This document shows positions 1-9,072 of a stretch of 48,268 nt of DNA, one piece after another. Position 1 is the stretch's first letter, and each line of letters begins with the position of its first letter. Location of the stretch: positions 1 through 48,268 of the forward strand of contig PKDU01000035.1 in the NCBI GenBank assembly GCA_002862705.1, in the 5' to 3' direction. This DNA is from Flavobacteriaceae bacterium. Its GTDB lineage: Bacteria > Bacteroidota > Bacteroidia > Flavobacteriales > Flavobacteriaceae. The notes under the pieces were generated by a model. The model made no database searches. It had not been told where the DNA came from and saw only the letters and a list, made by a program, of their open reading frames with translations. A program made the translations under genes and the position numbers.

Positions 1-1
1 T

Positions 2-121
2 TTAGTTCTTGGAAATCTCAAAGGAATAGGCATGATTTACCTAGACGACAAAGACGTTATCCGTCACAGATTAGTAAAGCAAGTTATTGAGGCCTATAAA
101 CAAACAGAGCATCACAACTAA
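2..121 (+). CDS. phoH: PhoH-like ATPase, C-terminal fragment (cut by window edge)
   Basis: Only the last 39 codons are in the window, read in frame 2 and ending in TAA at 119-121. The tail contains [18 protein letters not shown], which resembles the end of PhoH-like P-loop ATPases, where a 'GIGF.YLD..DVVRH.LV' block closes the domain. The Walker motifs lie outside the window, so the call rests on this block and on the following purC, an order I recall from Flavobacteriales. The stop codon overlaps the purC ATG by one base (TAATG), so the two genes are probably cotranscribed and translationally coupled. Confidence 0.7.
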   Translation, partial: LVLGNLKGIGMIYLDDKDVIRHRLVKQVIEAYKQTEHHN

Positions 122-1074
122 TGTCCATGCAAACCATCATGCAGTCTGACTTGCAACTCAAAGGTTGTAAAAGCAAATACAACGGAAAAGTAAGAGAGGT
201 TTATCATTTGGAAAATGATACCTTGATTATGGTAGCCACTGACCGTCTTTCTGCTTTTGATGTGGTGATGCCAAAGGGAATTCCGTATAAAGGGCAAATT
301 TTAAATCAAATTGCAGCCCATATGCTTGAGGCTACAGCTGATATCGTACCCAACTGGTTAGAAGCATTGCCCGATCCCAACATTGCCGTTGGTAAAGCCT
401 GCACGCCACTTAAAGTTGAAATGGTAATTAGGGGATACCTAGCAGGTCATGCGGCTCGCGAATACGCTTTAGGAAAACGATTGTTGTGCGGTGCAACCAT
501 GCCAGAAGGTATGCGAGAAAACGATGCGTTTCCAGAACCCATCATCACACCAGCCACCAAAGCTGAACAAGGCGATCACGATGAAGATATTACCCCCGAA
601 GAATTAATTTCTCGAACTATTGTCACTTCAGAAGAATACGCCCAACTAGCGGCTTACACCAAGGCATTGTTTAGGCGCGGTACCGAAATGGCTGCCAAAC
701 AAGGCTTGATTTTGGTGGATACTAAATATGAGTTCGGTAAAGATTCGAAAGGGAACATAGTGTTGATTGATGAAATTCACACACCAGATTCGTCTCGTTA
801 CTTCTATGCTGATGGCTATGAAACTCGTCAGTCTGAAGGAGCACCACAGCGACAACTTTCAAAAGAGTTTGTGCGTCGTTGGCTTATTGAGCATAGTTTC
901 CAGGGGCTTGAAGGACAAGTACTCCCCGACATGTCAGACGACTACATTGCAAGCGTTTCAGAACGTTATATTGAGTTGTACGAGCATATAACAGGAAAGA
1001 AATTTGTAAAAGCTGATTTGTCAGACGTTGCGCATAGGATGCAACATAACCTCGACCTATATTTCCAGTCCTAG
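121..1074 (+). CDS. purC: Phosphoribosylaminoimidazole-succinocarboxamide (SAICAR) synthase
   Basis: This cytosolic enzyme of purine biosynthesis joins CAIR to aspartate using ATP, giving SAICAR. The 317-residue protein is the long form usual in Bacteroidota. Recognisable blocks are [12 protein letters not shown] near the N-terminus (the ATP-binding start of SAICAR synthases), [30 protein letters not shown] near residue 105, DTKYEFGKD near residue 200 and [12 protein letters not shown] near 220. The ATG used overlaps the upstream phoH-like stop. A second ATG two codons later (127) is also possible. The 3' end overlaps the convergent miaA gene by 18 nt (1057-1074), so no intrinsic terminator fits between them. 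Confidence 0.95.
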   Translation: MSMQTIMQSDLQLKGCKSKYNGKVREVYHLENDTLIMVATDRLSAFDVVMPKGIPYKGQILNQIAAHMLEATADIVPNWLEALPDPNIAVGKACTPLKVEMVIRGYLAGHAAREYALGKRLLCGATMPEGMRENDAFPEPIITPATKAEQGDHDEDITPEELISRTIVTSEEYAQLAAYTKALFRRGTEMAAKQGLILVDTKYEFGKDSKGNIVLIDEIHTPDSSRYFYADGYETRQSEGAPQRQLSKEFVRRWLIEHSFQGLEGQVLPDMSDDYIASVSERYIELYEHITGKKFVKADLSDVAHRMQHNLDLYFQS

Positions 1075-1965
1075 TTGGTTAATTAAAGCTGTATTTACTG
1101 CTGTATCATAAGGAAGTTTGTGTGTGCAGGGATGATTTCTAAGCCATGTCAGTTGTCGTTTTGCAAAACGTCTGGTGTTGGTTTTAATATCTGCCACTGC
1201 TTCATCTATGCTTTTCTCCCCTTCAAAATAGCGAAATAGCGCTCTGTAGCCCACGGTTTGCAGCGCGTTAAGGTGTTTGTGTGGATGAAGCACTTTGGCC
1301 TCAGCAAGCAACCCCTTTTCCATCATGCTGTCAACGCGCCTATTGATGTTGTCATACAATTGCGCTCTGGGCATGCAAATCTCAATGCTGATGGCATCAA
1401 AGTCTCGCTGTTTTCTGTTTTGACCCAAAAATGAGGAGTAGGGCTTGCCAGCAACGGTACATATGTGCAGTGCACGAAACAACCGCACGTGATTGTATTG
1501 GTCAACAGTTTGAAAATAATCGGGATCTAATTTTTGAAGTTCTTGCTGTAAATACGTCAGGCCTTTTTCCTCATACTGTAACTGCCAATATTCTTTGGTC
1601 TTTTCCGAAACTTCTGGAAATGTATCTAATCCATGCACTACGGCATCGTTGTACAGGTTAGAGCCGCCAACCATAATCACAACAGAATGCTTCACAAAGT
1701 GTTCGTCTAGCAGCGATAGGGCATCTTTTTCAAAATCTCCAACGCTGTAGGCATCGTGAATGCTTAAATGCTGTATGAAATCGTGCCTAACGCCTTGTTG
1801 TTCCGCTTTTGATGGTACGGCAGTGCCAATGCACATTTCTTTGTAAAACTGCCTGGCATCGCTGGACAATATGGGGCACTTTAATAGCTTGGCAAGGGCA
1901 ACAGCAAACGAAGTTTTGCCCACCGCAGTAGGTCCTGAAATAACAATTAGCTTATGCTTTTTCAT
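1057..1965 (-). CDS. miaA: tRNA dimethylallyltransferase
   Basis: MiaA transfers a dimethylallyl group to N6 of adenosine 37 in tRNAs reading UNN codons. The 302-residue product has the P-loop GPTAVGKT at residues 11-18, the substrate block [11 protein letters not shown] just after it, GGSNLY near residue 101, and the NHVRLFRAL helix followed by a C-terminal [13 protein letters not shown] segment, all typical of the family. It is the last gene of a minus-strand run (oxidoreductase, yggS, exonuclease, miaA). Its ATG lies within the end of the exonuclease gene (14-nt overlap), so it is probably translated by coupling. Its own 3' end overlaps purC on the other strand. Confidence 0.95.
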   Translation of the reverse strand: MKKHKLIVISGPTAVGKTSFAVALAKLLKCPILSSDARQFYKEMCIGTAVPSKAEQQGVRHDFIQHLSIHDAYSVGDFEKDALSLLDEHFVKHSVVIMVGGSNLYNDAVVHGLDTFPEVSEKTKEYWQLQYEEKGLTYLQQELQKLDPDYFQTVDQYNHVRLFRALHICTVAGKPYSSFLGQNRKQRDFDAISIEICMPRAQLYDNINRRVDSMMEKGLLAEAKVLHPHKHLNALQTVGYRALFRYFEGEKSIDEAVADIKTNTRRFAKRQLTWLRNHPCTHKLPYDTAVNTALINQLGLEI

Positions 1966-3325
1966 TTAAATCAATCACTTGTTTCACTTTGTTTTTTCTT
2001 ATGAAAGACTGGAGGATATGACGGGCAGCACGTGAATTTTTCATGGGTGTTATGATGGTTTTTACCATATCCAAATTATTAATCTGATAATTCAAATCAG
2101 CATATCCAAATCCTTTATATTCAGTATCTTGTATAAGTATAATACTTCGCTCATCATGACTACGACCCTTATCGACGATCAATAAATTGGGTGAAGAAAA
2201 ACGCAATTGGTCTACACATTGCTGCACGCGTTCATTGTAGCGTTCTGCGGTCTCTTTTTCGGTACAGGCACCCAAACATTTGTTGATTTCAACATCTGAG
2301 CAGGCTTCCTTGGGCGATTCCAGCCCAACATATTTTAGGCAGAGGGTGTATTTTTGTGTAAAGAAATAGAGTGTTTTTCTTGCATTGTTTAGATTCTTAA
2401 AGGTTGTAATGTAGTTTGTACCATCCGCTGCATGAACGATGCGTAAAAACCGATAACCCGTGCTGCTCACGCCTTCTTGCAGTCCAAAACGAATGCGGTC
2501 ATTTTTATGAACCCTGTTGTGTTTGGGTTTGTGCAACTGTATTTCGTCTATTTCTTTCAATAGCGCAATCAGTTCACTTCCCGTTTCTTCCGTGCTCACG
2601 CTGTGTGTTTCAAGCTGAATTTTTAAAGCCTTTCTGCTCTTACCTGTAAAGTGCTGGTTTACACGCTTGCGCATGTTTAGGCTTTTGCCAATGTAAATCA
2701 CATCCCCCTTTTGGTTGTGTAAATAATAAACACCTGTAACAGGTTTGACCTGCTCCATAAGGGCTTGAAACTTACGCGCTACCTTATCTTGGTCTTTGGT
2801 GCGAAGTACTTCTTTAACGATGGTTTTTTCGCTGTCTTTATCTAGCAATAGTTTCAGTAATTTCACCGTAGCGCGCGCGTCACCAGCAGCACGATGCCTG
2901 TCGCTGAGTGGAATGCCCAACGCACGTACCAGCTTCCCTAATTTGTAAGAAGCCTGTTCTGGAATAAGTTTTTTTGATAAAGAAACCGTGCATAGGGTAG
3001 GACGTTCATAACTGAAGCCTAACCTGTTAAACTCCGTACAAAGCATCCTGTAGTCAAAGCTAGCATTGTGTGCTACTAGGTTACAGCCTTCTGTTATTTC
3101 AATAATGCGCTTTGCTATTTCGTAGAATTTCGGTGCATTTCGCAGCATTTTTTCGTTGATGCCCGTTAGTTGCACTACAAATGGTTGAATGGGTCGTTCG
3201 GGATTGACAAGACTGATAAACTGATCTACAATTTCGTTTCCATCAAACTTATAGATGGCAATTTCTGTTATGCCTTCTTCGTTGTATTTCCCCCCTGTAG
3301 TTTCGACGTCAACAACTGCGTACAT
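1952..3325 (-). CDS. DnaQ-type exonuclease fused to a GIY-YIG (Cho/UvrC-like) nuclease
   Basis: The 457-residue protein combines two nuclease modules. Residues 1 to about 165 are a DEDDh 3'-5' exonuclease: DVETTGG (D6, E8), VAHNASFDYRML, then DRHRAAGDA with the H-x4-D signature. From about residue 195 follows a GIY-YIG domain (GVYYLHNQKG then VIYIGKS), and then a UvrC-like cysteine region with CLKYVGLE and KCLGAC. This resembles Cho-type fusions that make a 3' incision in nucleotide excision repair, often labelled 'DNA polymerase III epsilon' by the first domain alone. A repair role is inferred from the domains. There is no UvrC-type C-terminal RNase H/HhH half. It sits 5 nt downstream of yggS in the same operon. 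Confidence 0.85.
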   Translation of the reverse strand: MYAVVDVETTGGKYNEEGITEIAIYKFDGNEIVDQFISLVNPERPIQPFVVQLTGINEKMLRNAPKFYEIAKRIIEITEGCNLVAHNASFDYRMLCTEFNRLGFSYERPTLCTVSLSKKLIPEQASYKLGKLVRALGIPLSDRHRAAGDARATVKLLKLLLDKDSEKTIVKEVLRTKDQDKVARKFQALMEQVKPVTGVYYLHNQKGDVIYIGKSLNMRKRVNQHFTGKSRKALKIQLETHSVSTEETGSELIALLKEIDEIQLHKPKHNRVHKNDRIRFGLQEGVSSTGYRFLRIVHAADGTNYITTFKNLNNARKTLYFFTQKYTLCLKYVGLESPKEACSDVEINKCLGACTEKETAERYNERVQQCVDQLRFSSPNLLIVDKGRSHDERSIILIQDTEYKGFGYADLNYQINNLDMVKTIITPMKNSRAARHILQSFIRKNKVKQVIDLNEKA

Positions 3326-3330
3326 AGCCT

Positions 3331-3972
3331 CTAGTTTCTGCTTCCAAAAATTAAACTACCCACACGTATCATATTGCTTCCCAAATCAACAGCAAGTTTG
3401 TAGTCATTGCTCATGCCCATTGATAGGATAGACCAATTATTTGTTGGCTGTAATCTATTGTAGAAATCCTGAAGCCCACTGAATTCTGCCGTGAGTTGCG
3501 CTGTATTGTCCGTATAACTGGCCATACCCATCAAACCTGTAATACGCACATGCTCCAATTCCTTAGCTTTTGATAGGACTGCTTCAGCTTCTTCATACGA
3601 AAAGCCAAACTTAGTTGATTCTATTGCAATATGAATTTGGAGTAGCACATCAATAATGCGATCGTTTTTGGCGCCTTGCTTGTTGATTTCATGAAGCAGA
3701 CGCTCACTGTCGACTCCATGAATGAGGTGCACAAAGGGCGCGATGTATTTGACCTTATTTCGTTGTAGATGACCAATCATGTGCCAACGAATATCTTGAG
3801 GAAGTGTTTCGTGCTTTAGGCAAAGTTCTTGTACTTTATTTTCTCCAAAATCTACATGTCCTGCTTCATAGGCTTCTCGAATGGCATCGGCAGGTTTGGT
3901 TTTGGAAACCGCAACAACCGTAACCGTTGCTGGCACATCTTCTTTTAGTTGCTTTAGGTTGGCTACAATCAT
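3331..3972 (-). CDS. yggS: YggS/PLPBP-family pyridoxal-phosphate homeostasis protein
   Basis: This is a 213-residue single-domain TIM barrel of the YggS family, which binds PLP and buffers vitamin B6 and amino-acid pools without a known catalytic activity. The PLP lysine is K24 in VAVSKTKP. HMIGHLQRNK near residue 65, MGMASYTDN, and the GMSNDY...GSNMIRVG phosphate-binding end are all present. The length is slightly below the usual 220-235 because the N-terminus is short. The ATG overlaps the stop of the upstream oxidoreductase in an ATGA arrangement. The gene is therefore internal to the operon reading from the promoter at 4957-4964. Confidence 0.92.
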   Translation of the reverse strand: MIVANLKQLKEDVPATVTVVAVSKTKPADAIREAYEAGHVDFGENKVQELCLKHETLPQDIRWHMIGHLQRNKVKYIAPFVHLIHGVDSERLLHEINKQGAKNDRIIDVLLQIHIAIESTKFGFSYEEAEAVLSKAKELEHVRITGLMGMASYTDNTAQLTAEFSGLQDFYNRLQPTNNWSILSMGMSNDYKLAVDLGSNMIRVGSLIFGSRN

Positions 3973-4952
3973 ATAGATGACTTTTCTACTAGCGCTGTTA
4001 TTTGTAGGGCCACGCCAAGGGCATTTTTACCCTGTTCAAGCGACACGATAACAGCTGTATTATTCGTAATGGCATCGGCAAAACATTCCAGTTCCATTAA
4101 GATGGCGTTTATTTCTGGTATTTTGGGATTGTCAAAAAAGACACGCTTCTTTTTGCCTTGTGCATTTTCCAATACTATGTCAAAATCTCCAACATTTTCG
4201 GGGGCATTTTCCATTTTAACCACTTCTGCACTCTTGCTAAAATAATCCACCGCGATATAGGCATCTTTTTGGAAAAAGCGCGCCTTACGCATGTTTTTTA
4301 GTGATATTCTACTGGCTGTCAGGTTGGCTACACAACCGTTTTCAAATTCAATTCTAGCATTGGCAATATCAGGCGTTTCACTGATGATGGCCACGCCACT
4401 GGCTGAAATAGCAGATACTTGTGAATCTACCAGGCTCAAAACGGTGTCAATATCGTGTATCATCAAATCCAACACTACAGGAACATCGGTGCCTCTTGGG
4501 TTAAATTCAGCCAATCGGTGGGTTTCGATAAACATGCTGTTGTTGATGTCATCTTTTACGGCTAAAAAAGCAGGATTAAATCGCTCCACATGCCCCACTT
4601 GACCAAGAACCTGATGCTTTTTTGCAAGTGCAATGAGTTCATTTGCTTCTTCAACCGTTTGTGTGATGGGTTTTTCCAGAAAGACATGCTTCCCCATTTC
4701 GATGGCTTTTTTTGCCAATTTGTGATGGTATAGGGTAGGTGTCACGATATCTACTACGTCAACAGCAGCAATCAGGTCTTCCTCAGAATCAAAGGCTTTA
4801 AAACCGTATTCATCTGTTATTTTTTTGCGAACGTCTGGACTGGCGTCGTAAAAACCGACCAAATCAAATTTATCAGACTGGTTCAATAATCGAAGGTGTA
4901 TCTTTCCTAAGTGCCCTGCACCAAGCACACCTGCTTTTAGTGTTTTGCTCAT
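3969..4952 (-). CDS. Gfo/Idh/MocA-family NAD(P)-dependent oxidoreductase
   Basis: The 327-residue protein has an N-terminal Rossmann fold with GAGHLGKIHL (residues 11-20), the VDIVTPTLYHHKLAKKAIE segment, and the family hallmark FLEKPIT near residue 92. The second half is the GFO_IDH_MocA C-terminal domain (GHVERFNPAF, then DLMIHDIDTVLSL with the conserved D-x-x-x-HD). Members oxidise or reduce sugars and related polyols, and the substrate cannot be read from sequence. It is the first gene of the operon oxidoreductase-yggS-exonuclease-miaA. Its start is fixed by a perfect -7 box four nucleotides upstream of the ATG, implying a leaderless message. Confidence 0.9.
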   Translation of the reverse strand: MSKTLKAGVLGAGHLGKIHLRLLNQSDKFDLVGFYDASPDVRKKITDEYGFKAFDSEEDLIAAVDVVDIVTPTLYHHKLAKKAIEMGKHVFLEKPITQTVEEANELIALAKKHQVLGQVGHVERFNPAFLAVKDDINNSMFIETHRLAEFNPRGTDVPVVLDLMIHDIDTVLSLVDSQVSAISASGVAIISETPDIANARIEFENGCVANLTASRISLKNMRKARFFQKDAYIAVDYFSKSAEVVKMENAPENVGDFDIVLENAQGKKKRVFFDNPKIPEINAILMELECFADAITNNTAVIVSLEQGKNALGVALQITALVEKSSI

Positions 4953-4956
4953 ACTA

Positions 4957-4964
4957 CAAATGTA
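4957..4964 (-). promoter_or_regulatory. -7 promoter element for the oxidoreductase operon
   Basis: Reads TACATTTG on the minus strand, a perfect match to the Bacteroidota TAnnTTTG box. It ends 4 nt before the ATG at 4952, which would put the transcript start on the start codon. I see no clear -33 TTG at 19-21 nt. It faces away from the pcm -7 box, with 34 nt between the two. Confidence 0.65.
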
Positions 4965-4998
4965 ACAAGTTTAGGCGGTGGCTAGCCGTATGATTTTG

Positions 4999-5006
4999 TA
5001 TTTTTG
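4999..5006 (+). promoter_or_regulatory. -7 promoter element for pcm
   Basis: Reads TATTTTTG (perfect TAnnTTTG) and ends 5 nt before the pcm ATG at 5012. It is divergent from the oxidoreductase promoter. No convincing -33 box was found. Confidence 0.65.
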
Positions 5007-5011
5007 AACAT

Positions 5012-5656
5012 ATGAGGGAAGATACGACCAAACACCAAGGAAGACGTCGTCAGTTGATTGAAATATTAAAAGACAAAGGGATCACCGACAAGGCCGTTTT
5101 AAAAGCCATTGGCGCCATACCACGCCACCTGTTTATGGACAGTAGTTTTGAAGATCACGCTTATCAAGATAAGGCATTTCCTATTGGTGCAGATCAAACC
5201 ATATCACAGCCCTATACTGTAGCCTTTCAAAGTCAGCAACTTATGGTAACGCCAGGGACTAAAGTCTTGGAGATTGGCACAGGCTCAGGTTATCAAACCG
5301 CCGTATTGTGTCATATGGGTGCGGAGGTTTATTCCATCGAGCGACAGCATGAACTCTTTCGCACAAGCCTAAAAAGACTTCCCGCACTAGGGTTTAAAGC
5401 CAAGAAACTCATCTTTGGAGATGGTTATAAGGGCTTTCCTGAAAAAGCACCTTTTGACAGGATTATCGTTACCGCTGGTGCGCCATTTATCCCCGAAGAC
5501 TTACTTGCCCAACTGGCCGTTGGTGGTAAAATGGTTATTCCTGTTGGGGAAGCAAATCAAAAGATGACGGTAATTACGCGTACCTCGGATGCCGATTTTG
5601 AACAATTGTTACTTGGTGATTTTAGATTTGTTCCGTTGTTAGGAGACAAAAACTAG
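5012..5656 (+). CDS. pcm: Protein-L-isoaspartate O-methyltransferase
   Basis: Pcm methylates isoaspartyl residues in damaged proteins using S-adenosylmethionine, starting their repair. The 214-residue product has the family's N-terminal helix block ending in IPRHLFM, then AFPIGADQTISQPYTVA, and the SAM-binding motif VLEIGTGSGYQTAVL from residue 85, followed by FDRIIVTAGA and LVPVGE-like LAVGGKMVIPVGE. The length is standard. The start follows a -7 box by 5 nt, so the transcript is probably leaderless. It converges on smpB with a 4-nt overlap of the stop codons (5653-5656). Confidence 0.95.
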   Translation: MREDTTKHQGRRRQLIEILKDKGITDKAVLKAIGAIPRHLFMDSSFEDHAYQDKAFPIGADQTISQPYTVAFQSQQLMVTPGTKVLEIGTGSGYQTAVLCHMGAEVYSIERQHELFRTSLKRLPALGFKAKKLIFGDGYKGFPEKAPFDRIIVTAGAPFIPEDLLAQLAVGGKMVIPVGEANQKMTVITRTSDADFEQLLLGDFRFVPLLGDKN

Positions 5657-6114
5657 CGACGAAAACCTTTTTTAACGCGATCCAATTGCCGTTTGTTTTC
5701 CCTGTCCTTGATGGTTTCACGCTTGTCGTGAATTTTCTTCCCCTTAGCAAGCGCAATGCGCACCTTCGCCCAACCTTTGTCAGTAATAAAAACCTGTAAG
5801 GGTACGATAGTTAGGCCAACGTTTTGAACTTCTTTGAGTAGCTTTTTGATTTCTTTTTTTTGCAGCAGTAATTTCCGATCTCCCTTGGTTTTATGGTTTA
5901 CGTATCCGCCATGGCTGTATTCTTCAATGTGCATATTGATAAGAAACAACTCGCCTTGCTCACTAAAGCTACAGAAACTTTCGGCAATAGAAGCCTTACC
6001 AGCACGAATAGATTTGATCTCCGTACCTGTTAGTACGATACCAGCAGTGTACTGATCCATCAGTTCATACTCAAAACGCGCGCGTTTGTTTTTTATGTTT
6101 ACCTGCTGCTGCAT
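5653..6114 (-). CDS. smpB: SsrA-binding protein (trans-translation)
   Basis: SmpB binds tmRNA and delivers it to stalled ribosomes. The protein shows KNKRARFEYELMDQYTAGIVL, GTEIKSIRAGKASIAE, and the basic tail KRETIKDRENKRQLDRVKKG, all family hallmarks. I choose the ATG at 6114 (153 residues, starting MQQQVNIKNKRA). A longer reading from 6147 would add 11 hydrophobic residues not expected in SmpB, and it would start upstream of the promoter: TACTTTTG ends 4 nt before the 6114 ATG. The gene is convergent with pcm. Confidence 0.93.
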   Translation of the reverse strand: MQQQVNIKNKRARFEYELMDQYTAGIVLTGTEIKSIRAGKASIAESFCSFSEQGELFLINMHIEEYSHGGYVNHKTKGDRKLLLQKKEIKKLLKEVQNVGLTIVPLQVFITDKGWAKVRIALAKGKKIHDKRETIKDRENKRQLDRVKKGFRR

Positions 6115-6118
6115 GCTG

Positions 6119-6126
6119 CAAAAGTA
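6119..6126 (-). promoter_or_regulatory. -7 promoter element for smpB
   Basis: TACTTTTG on the minus strand matches TAnnTTTG perfectly and ends 4 nt before the chosen smpB ATG (6114). It decides the start codon, because the alternative upstream ATG at 6147 would lie outside such a transcript. Confidence 0.6.
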
Positions 6127-6198
6127 TAACATAATAACGATGTTCATTTGTTTTTAATAAATGCTATTTTTTATAATGTGAATTGCGTCATCTATTGT

Positions 6199-6206
6199 TA
6201 TTTTTG
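6199..6206 (+). promoter_or_regulatory. -7 promoter element for glyA
   Basis: TATTTTTG matches TAnnTTTG perfectly and ends 17 nt before the glyA ATG, leaving room for a short leader. A TTG lies 13 nt upstream, closer than the usual 19-21. Confidence 0.5.
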
Positions 6207-6223
6207 CTCGTATAATTAAAGCT

Positions 6224-7504
6224 ATGAAAATCCAACGCGACGAACAGATTTTTGAGTTGATCGAGGCAGAGAGAGCACGCCAAATAGGCGGAGTTGAACT
6301 TATTGCTTCTGAGAACTTTACCAGTCCACAAGTTATGGAAGCCACAGGCTCCATACTCACCAATAAATATGCCGAGGGTTATCCCGGAAAACGCTACTAC
6401 GGCGGCTGTGAAGTGGTTGATGAAATAGAAACCATCGCCATTGATAGAGCAAAAGCCTTATTTGGCGCTGCCTATGCCAATGTGCAACCACACTCAGGTT
6501 CTCAGGCCAATACAGCTGTTTACCACGCCTTTATCAAACCCGGTGATAAAATCATGGGCTTTGATTTATCACACGGTGGTCACCTCACGCACGGTTCTCC
6601 TGTAAACTTTTCAGGACGCTTATACAATGCTGTGTTTTATGGTGTAGACAAGGAAACAGGTCGTTTGGATTATGACGTGATCGAAGAAATTGCAGCAAAA
6701 GAAAAACCCAATATGATTATTGCGGGTGCATCTGCCTATTCTCGAGATATTGACTTCAAACGCTTTAGAGAAATTGCTGACAGCGTTGGTGCTTTTCTTT
6801 TGGCTGACATATCACACCCGTCTGGGTTGATAGCCAAGGGCATCTTAAACGATCCATTACCGCACTGTCATGTTGTAACAACCACAACACACAAAACGCT
6901 TCGTGGTCCACGTGGTGGTTTGATGATGATGGGGCAGGACTTTGAAAACCCATTTGGATTAAAATTCAAAAATGGAAACGCACGCATGATGTCTTCATTG
7001 TTAGACATGGCTGTTTTCCCTGGAAACCAAGGCGGACCGCTAGAACACGTTGTTGGAGCAAAAGCCATAGCTTTTGGTGAGGCACTTACGGATGATTTCT
7101 TGCAGTATATTTTGGGTGTTCGTGAAAATGCACAAGCCATGGCCAAAGCTTTCGTGGATAGGGGATATCACCTTATTTCTGGAGGTACGGATAACCACAT
7201 GATGTTGGTTGATTTGCGCAACAAAAACATATCTGGAAAACAAGCTGAAGAAGCACTTGTTAAGGCCGAAATAACGGCCAACAAGAACATGGTTCCCTTT
7301 GACGATAAATCTCCTTTTGTTACTTCTGGAATACGTTTTGGTACTGCTGCCATAACCACGCGAGGATTAAAATCCGAAGATATGGAGCCTATCGTTTCGC
7401 TCATTGACGAAGTTATTCAACAACCTGAAAACGAAAATGTAATTGAAGGTGTTGCGGCACAAGTGCACAAGATGATGTCACACCGACCGCTATTTAACGC
7501 TTAG
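6224..7504 (+). CDS. glyA: Serine hydroxymethyltransferase
   Basis: This PLP enzyme interconverts serine and glycine while charging tetrahydrofolate with a one-carbon unit, feeding purine and thymidylate synthesis. The 426-residue protein has [51 protein letters not shown], and the PLP lysine K224 in [14 protein letters not shown]. It ends with a typical SHMT C-terminal domain ([11 protein letters not shown]). Its 3' end overlaps the convergent lipoprotein gene by 4 nt (7501-7504). Confidence 0.97.
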   Translation: MKIQRDEQIFELIEAERARQIGGVELIASENFTSPQVMEATGSILTNKYAEGYPGKRYYGGCEVVDEIETIAIDRAKALFGAAYANVQPHSGSQANTAVYHAFIKPGDKIMGFDLSHGGHLTHGSPVNFSGRLYNAVFYGVDKETGRLDYDVIEEIAAKEKPNMIIAGASAYSRDIDFKRFREIADSVGAFLLADISHPSGLIAKGILNDPLPHCHVVTTTTHKTLRGPRGGLMMMGQDFENPFGLKFKNGNARMMSSLLDMAVFPGNQGGPLEHVVGAKAIAFGEALTDDFLQYILGVRENAQAMAKAFVDRGYHLISGGTDNHMMLVDLRNKNISGKQAEEALVKAEITANKNMVPFDDKSPFVTSGIRFGTAAITTRGLKSEDMEPIVSLIDEVIQQPENENVIEGVAAQVHKMMSHRPLFNA

Positions 7505-9072
7505 TCTTCTATTATCACATGCTGGTAAGCACCCAAATCAGGTGGTGACGTACGTGCATTTCCTGCCAAATCAACAGGAATACTTGCACCCACGCTCGCA
7601 GCTCCTTTAGCAAGGAAATCACTCTGTTGCGTTATGCGCATATCGTTGTCTTCAGCGAGTACAAAAGCAGGATTTCCGTTGCGGATAATTTGGTTGTAGT
7701 ACGTACTATCATCCCAGTCAAAAAACGGATTGTTGACAATTGCCGTATTTGAAGATTCAAACTGTAGGGCTGTGTGGTCGATATAAAAATTCACCGCATC
7801 GCTGCCTTCTTGCTCAACAAAGAACTCAACCAATTGATTCCCCTCAATAATACAGTTTTCGAATGTTGCCTCGGTAAGTGGTTCTATAAAGTTGCTTCCA
7901 TCTGCCAGTTGCGCATAATCGTTAAGCAATACCGCAGGAGTTGTTCTAAAGCCTTTGGTCCAATAATTAGCAAACGTACAGTGCTTAAAATTATATTTAC
8001 CTCCAATGGTTCCCGCAAATGAGGATTGTCCCGCATTTCCAAAAACACTGTTTTCTGCATAAATATTTGCCGTTTTTCCCCAAAGATTAAATGCAGAACT
8101 GTTGTGAATTTGGGTGTTTTCTAATGTTAGGGTGGGGCTGTTAGTTTCGTCATTAAAATCCATTAATATGCCAACCGTTGCATTCTTAATTGTTGCATGA
8201 TTAAATTGGTGCTGCGTACTTCCGGCCGTTAGCCAAATGGCACCCCACTGACCAGGGATATAATCATATAGCGCTTCAAGTCTATCGCCTTCAAAAATTA
8301 CCTCACCTTCGCGTTTTTCTGGGTCACTGCTTGCTGTGCCATCGACAATCATGGTGGCATCATTTGCGACAATAATTCCAGAGTTTTTATGAAAATGCAC
8401 ACGCGCACCTGCTTCGAAAGTTACGGTCTTACCAGACGGTACACCCATATAACCGTACACCACATAGGGTTTTTCGTTTGTAAAAATAAGTTCGTTGTCG
8501 TCCAAATAAAAACCTTCTAGACCAATGCTATTTCCAACTTCGTCTATGCCGATGGGAATTGTTTCTTTTATGCCTTGACCATCTTTTTCTGGGTATAGAA
8601 AAACGGCGTCTTGTACTAAGGTCATAAGCGTAACAGCACCAACGTCTGAAAAGTGGATTTTATCTTCGTATAAAAATTGCGTATTGCTGCTTGTTAGTTG
8701 CTGAATGTCTGCTGTGGTTTCTACAAAAACATACATGCTGTCTTTTGGCAACAGTTCCACTGCATCAAAAGATTTGCCAGCCCTGCCGTCTACATTAAGC
8801 CTAAAATTAGATGTCGCCCCATTTTCTAGGTAAATAGAAGGAATGGAAATAGGGTCATCCGATTTGTTGTACACCTTTAGTGTATAGGTGGCTGAACTGA
8901 TGTTGGTGAAAACGGTATCCAAATAAACCGTATCTCGGCTAAAGCGCAACTCACTGCTTTGCACGGGTCTAAAATCAAAGTCTTTTCGGCAGCTGCTGTA
9001 CAAAGAGGCCAATAGCGCTATTCCAAATAATAGGACAGCGTTGCGCAACAAAGAATGGGTTTTATTTTTCAA
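7501..9072 (-). CDS. Secreted lipoprotein with right-handed beta-helix-like repeats
   Basis: The 523-residue protein begins with a lipoprotein signal: hydrophobic segment then LYSSC, making C28 the lipidated residue, so it should be anchored in the periplasm or outer membrane. Residues 40-110 look like a beta-sandwich ([27 protein letters not shown]). From about residue 210 there are short repeating beta segments ([24 protein letters not shown], and later [34 protein letters not shown]) that suggest a parallel beta-helix. No enzyme motif is recognised. It ends with [17 protein letters not shown], a phrase common in such proteins. The start is TTG at 9072, inside the end of the upstream gene (11-nt overlap), with no in-frame ATG that keeps the signal peptide. 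Confidence 0.75.
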   Translation of the reverse strand: MKNKTHSLLRNAVLLFGIALLASLYSSCRKDFDFRPVQSSELRFSRDTVYLDTVFTNISSATYTLKVYNKSDDPISIPSIYLENGATSNFRLNVDGRAGKSFDAVELLPKDSMYVFVETTADIQQLTSSNTQFLYEDKIHFSDVGAVTLMTLVQDAVFLYPEKDGQGIKETIPIGIDEVGNSIGLEGFYLDDNELIFTNEKPYVVYGYMGVPSGKTVTFEAGARVHFHKNSGIIVANDATMIVDGTASSDPEKREGEVIFEGDRLEALYDYIPGQWGAIWLTAGSTQHQFNHATIKNATVGILMDFNDETNSPTLTLENTQIHNSSAFNLWGKTANIYAENSVFGNAGQSSFAGTIGGKYNFKHCTFANYWTKGFRTTPAVLLNDYAQLADGSNFIEPLTEATFENCIIEGNQLVEFFVEQEGSDAVNFYIDHTALQFESSNTAIVNNPFFDWDDSTYYNQIIRNGNPAFVLAEDNDMRITQQSDFLAKGAASVGASIPVDLAGNARTSPPDLGAYQHVIIED

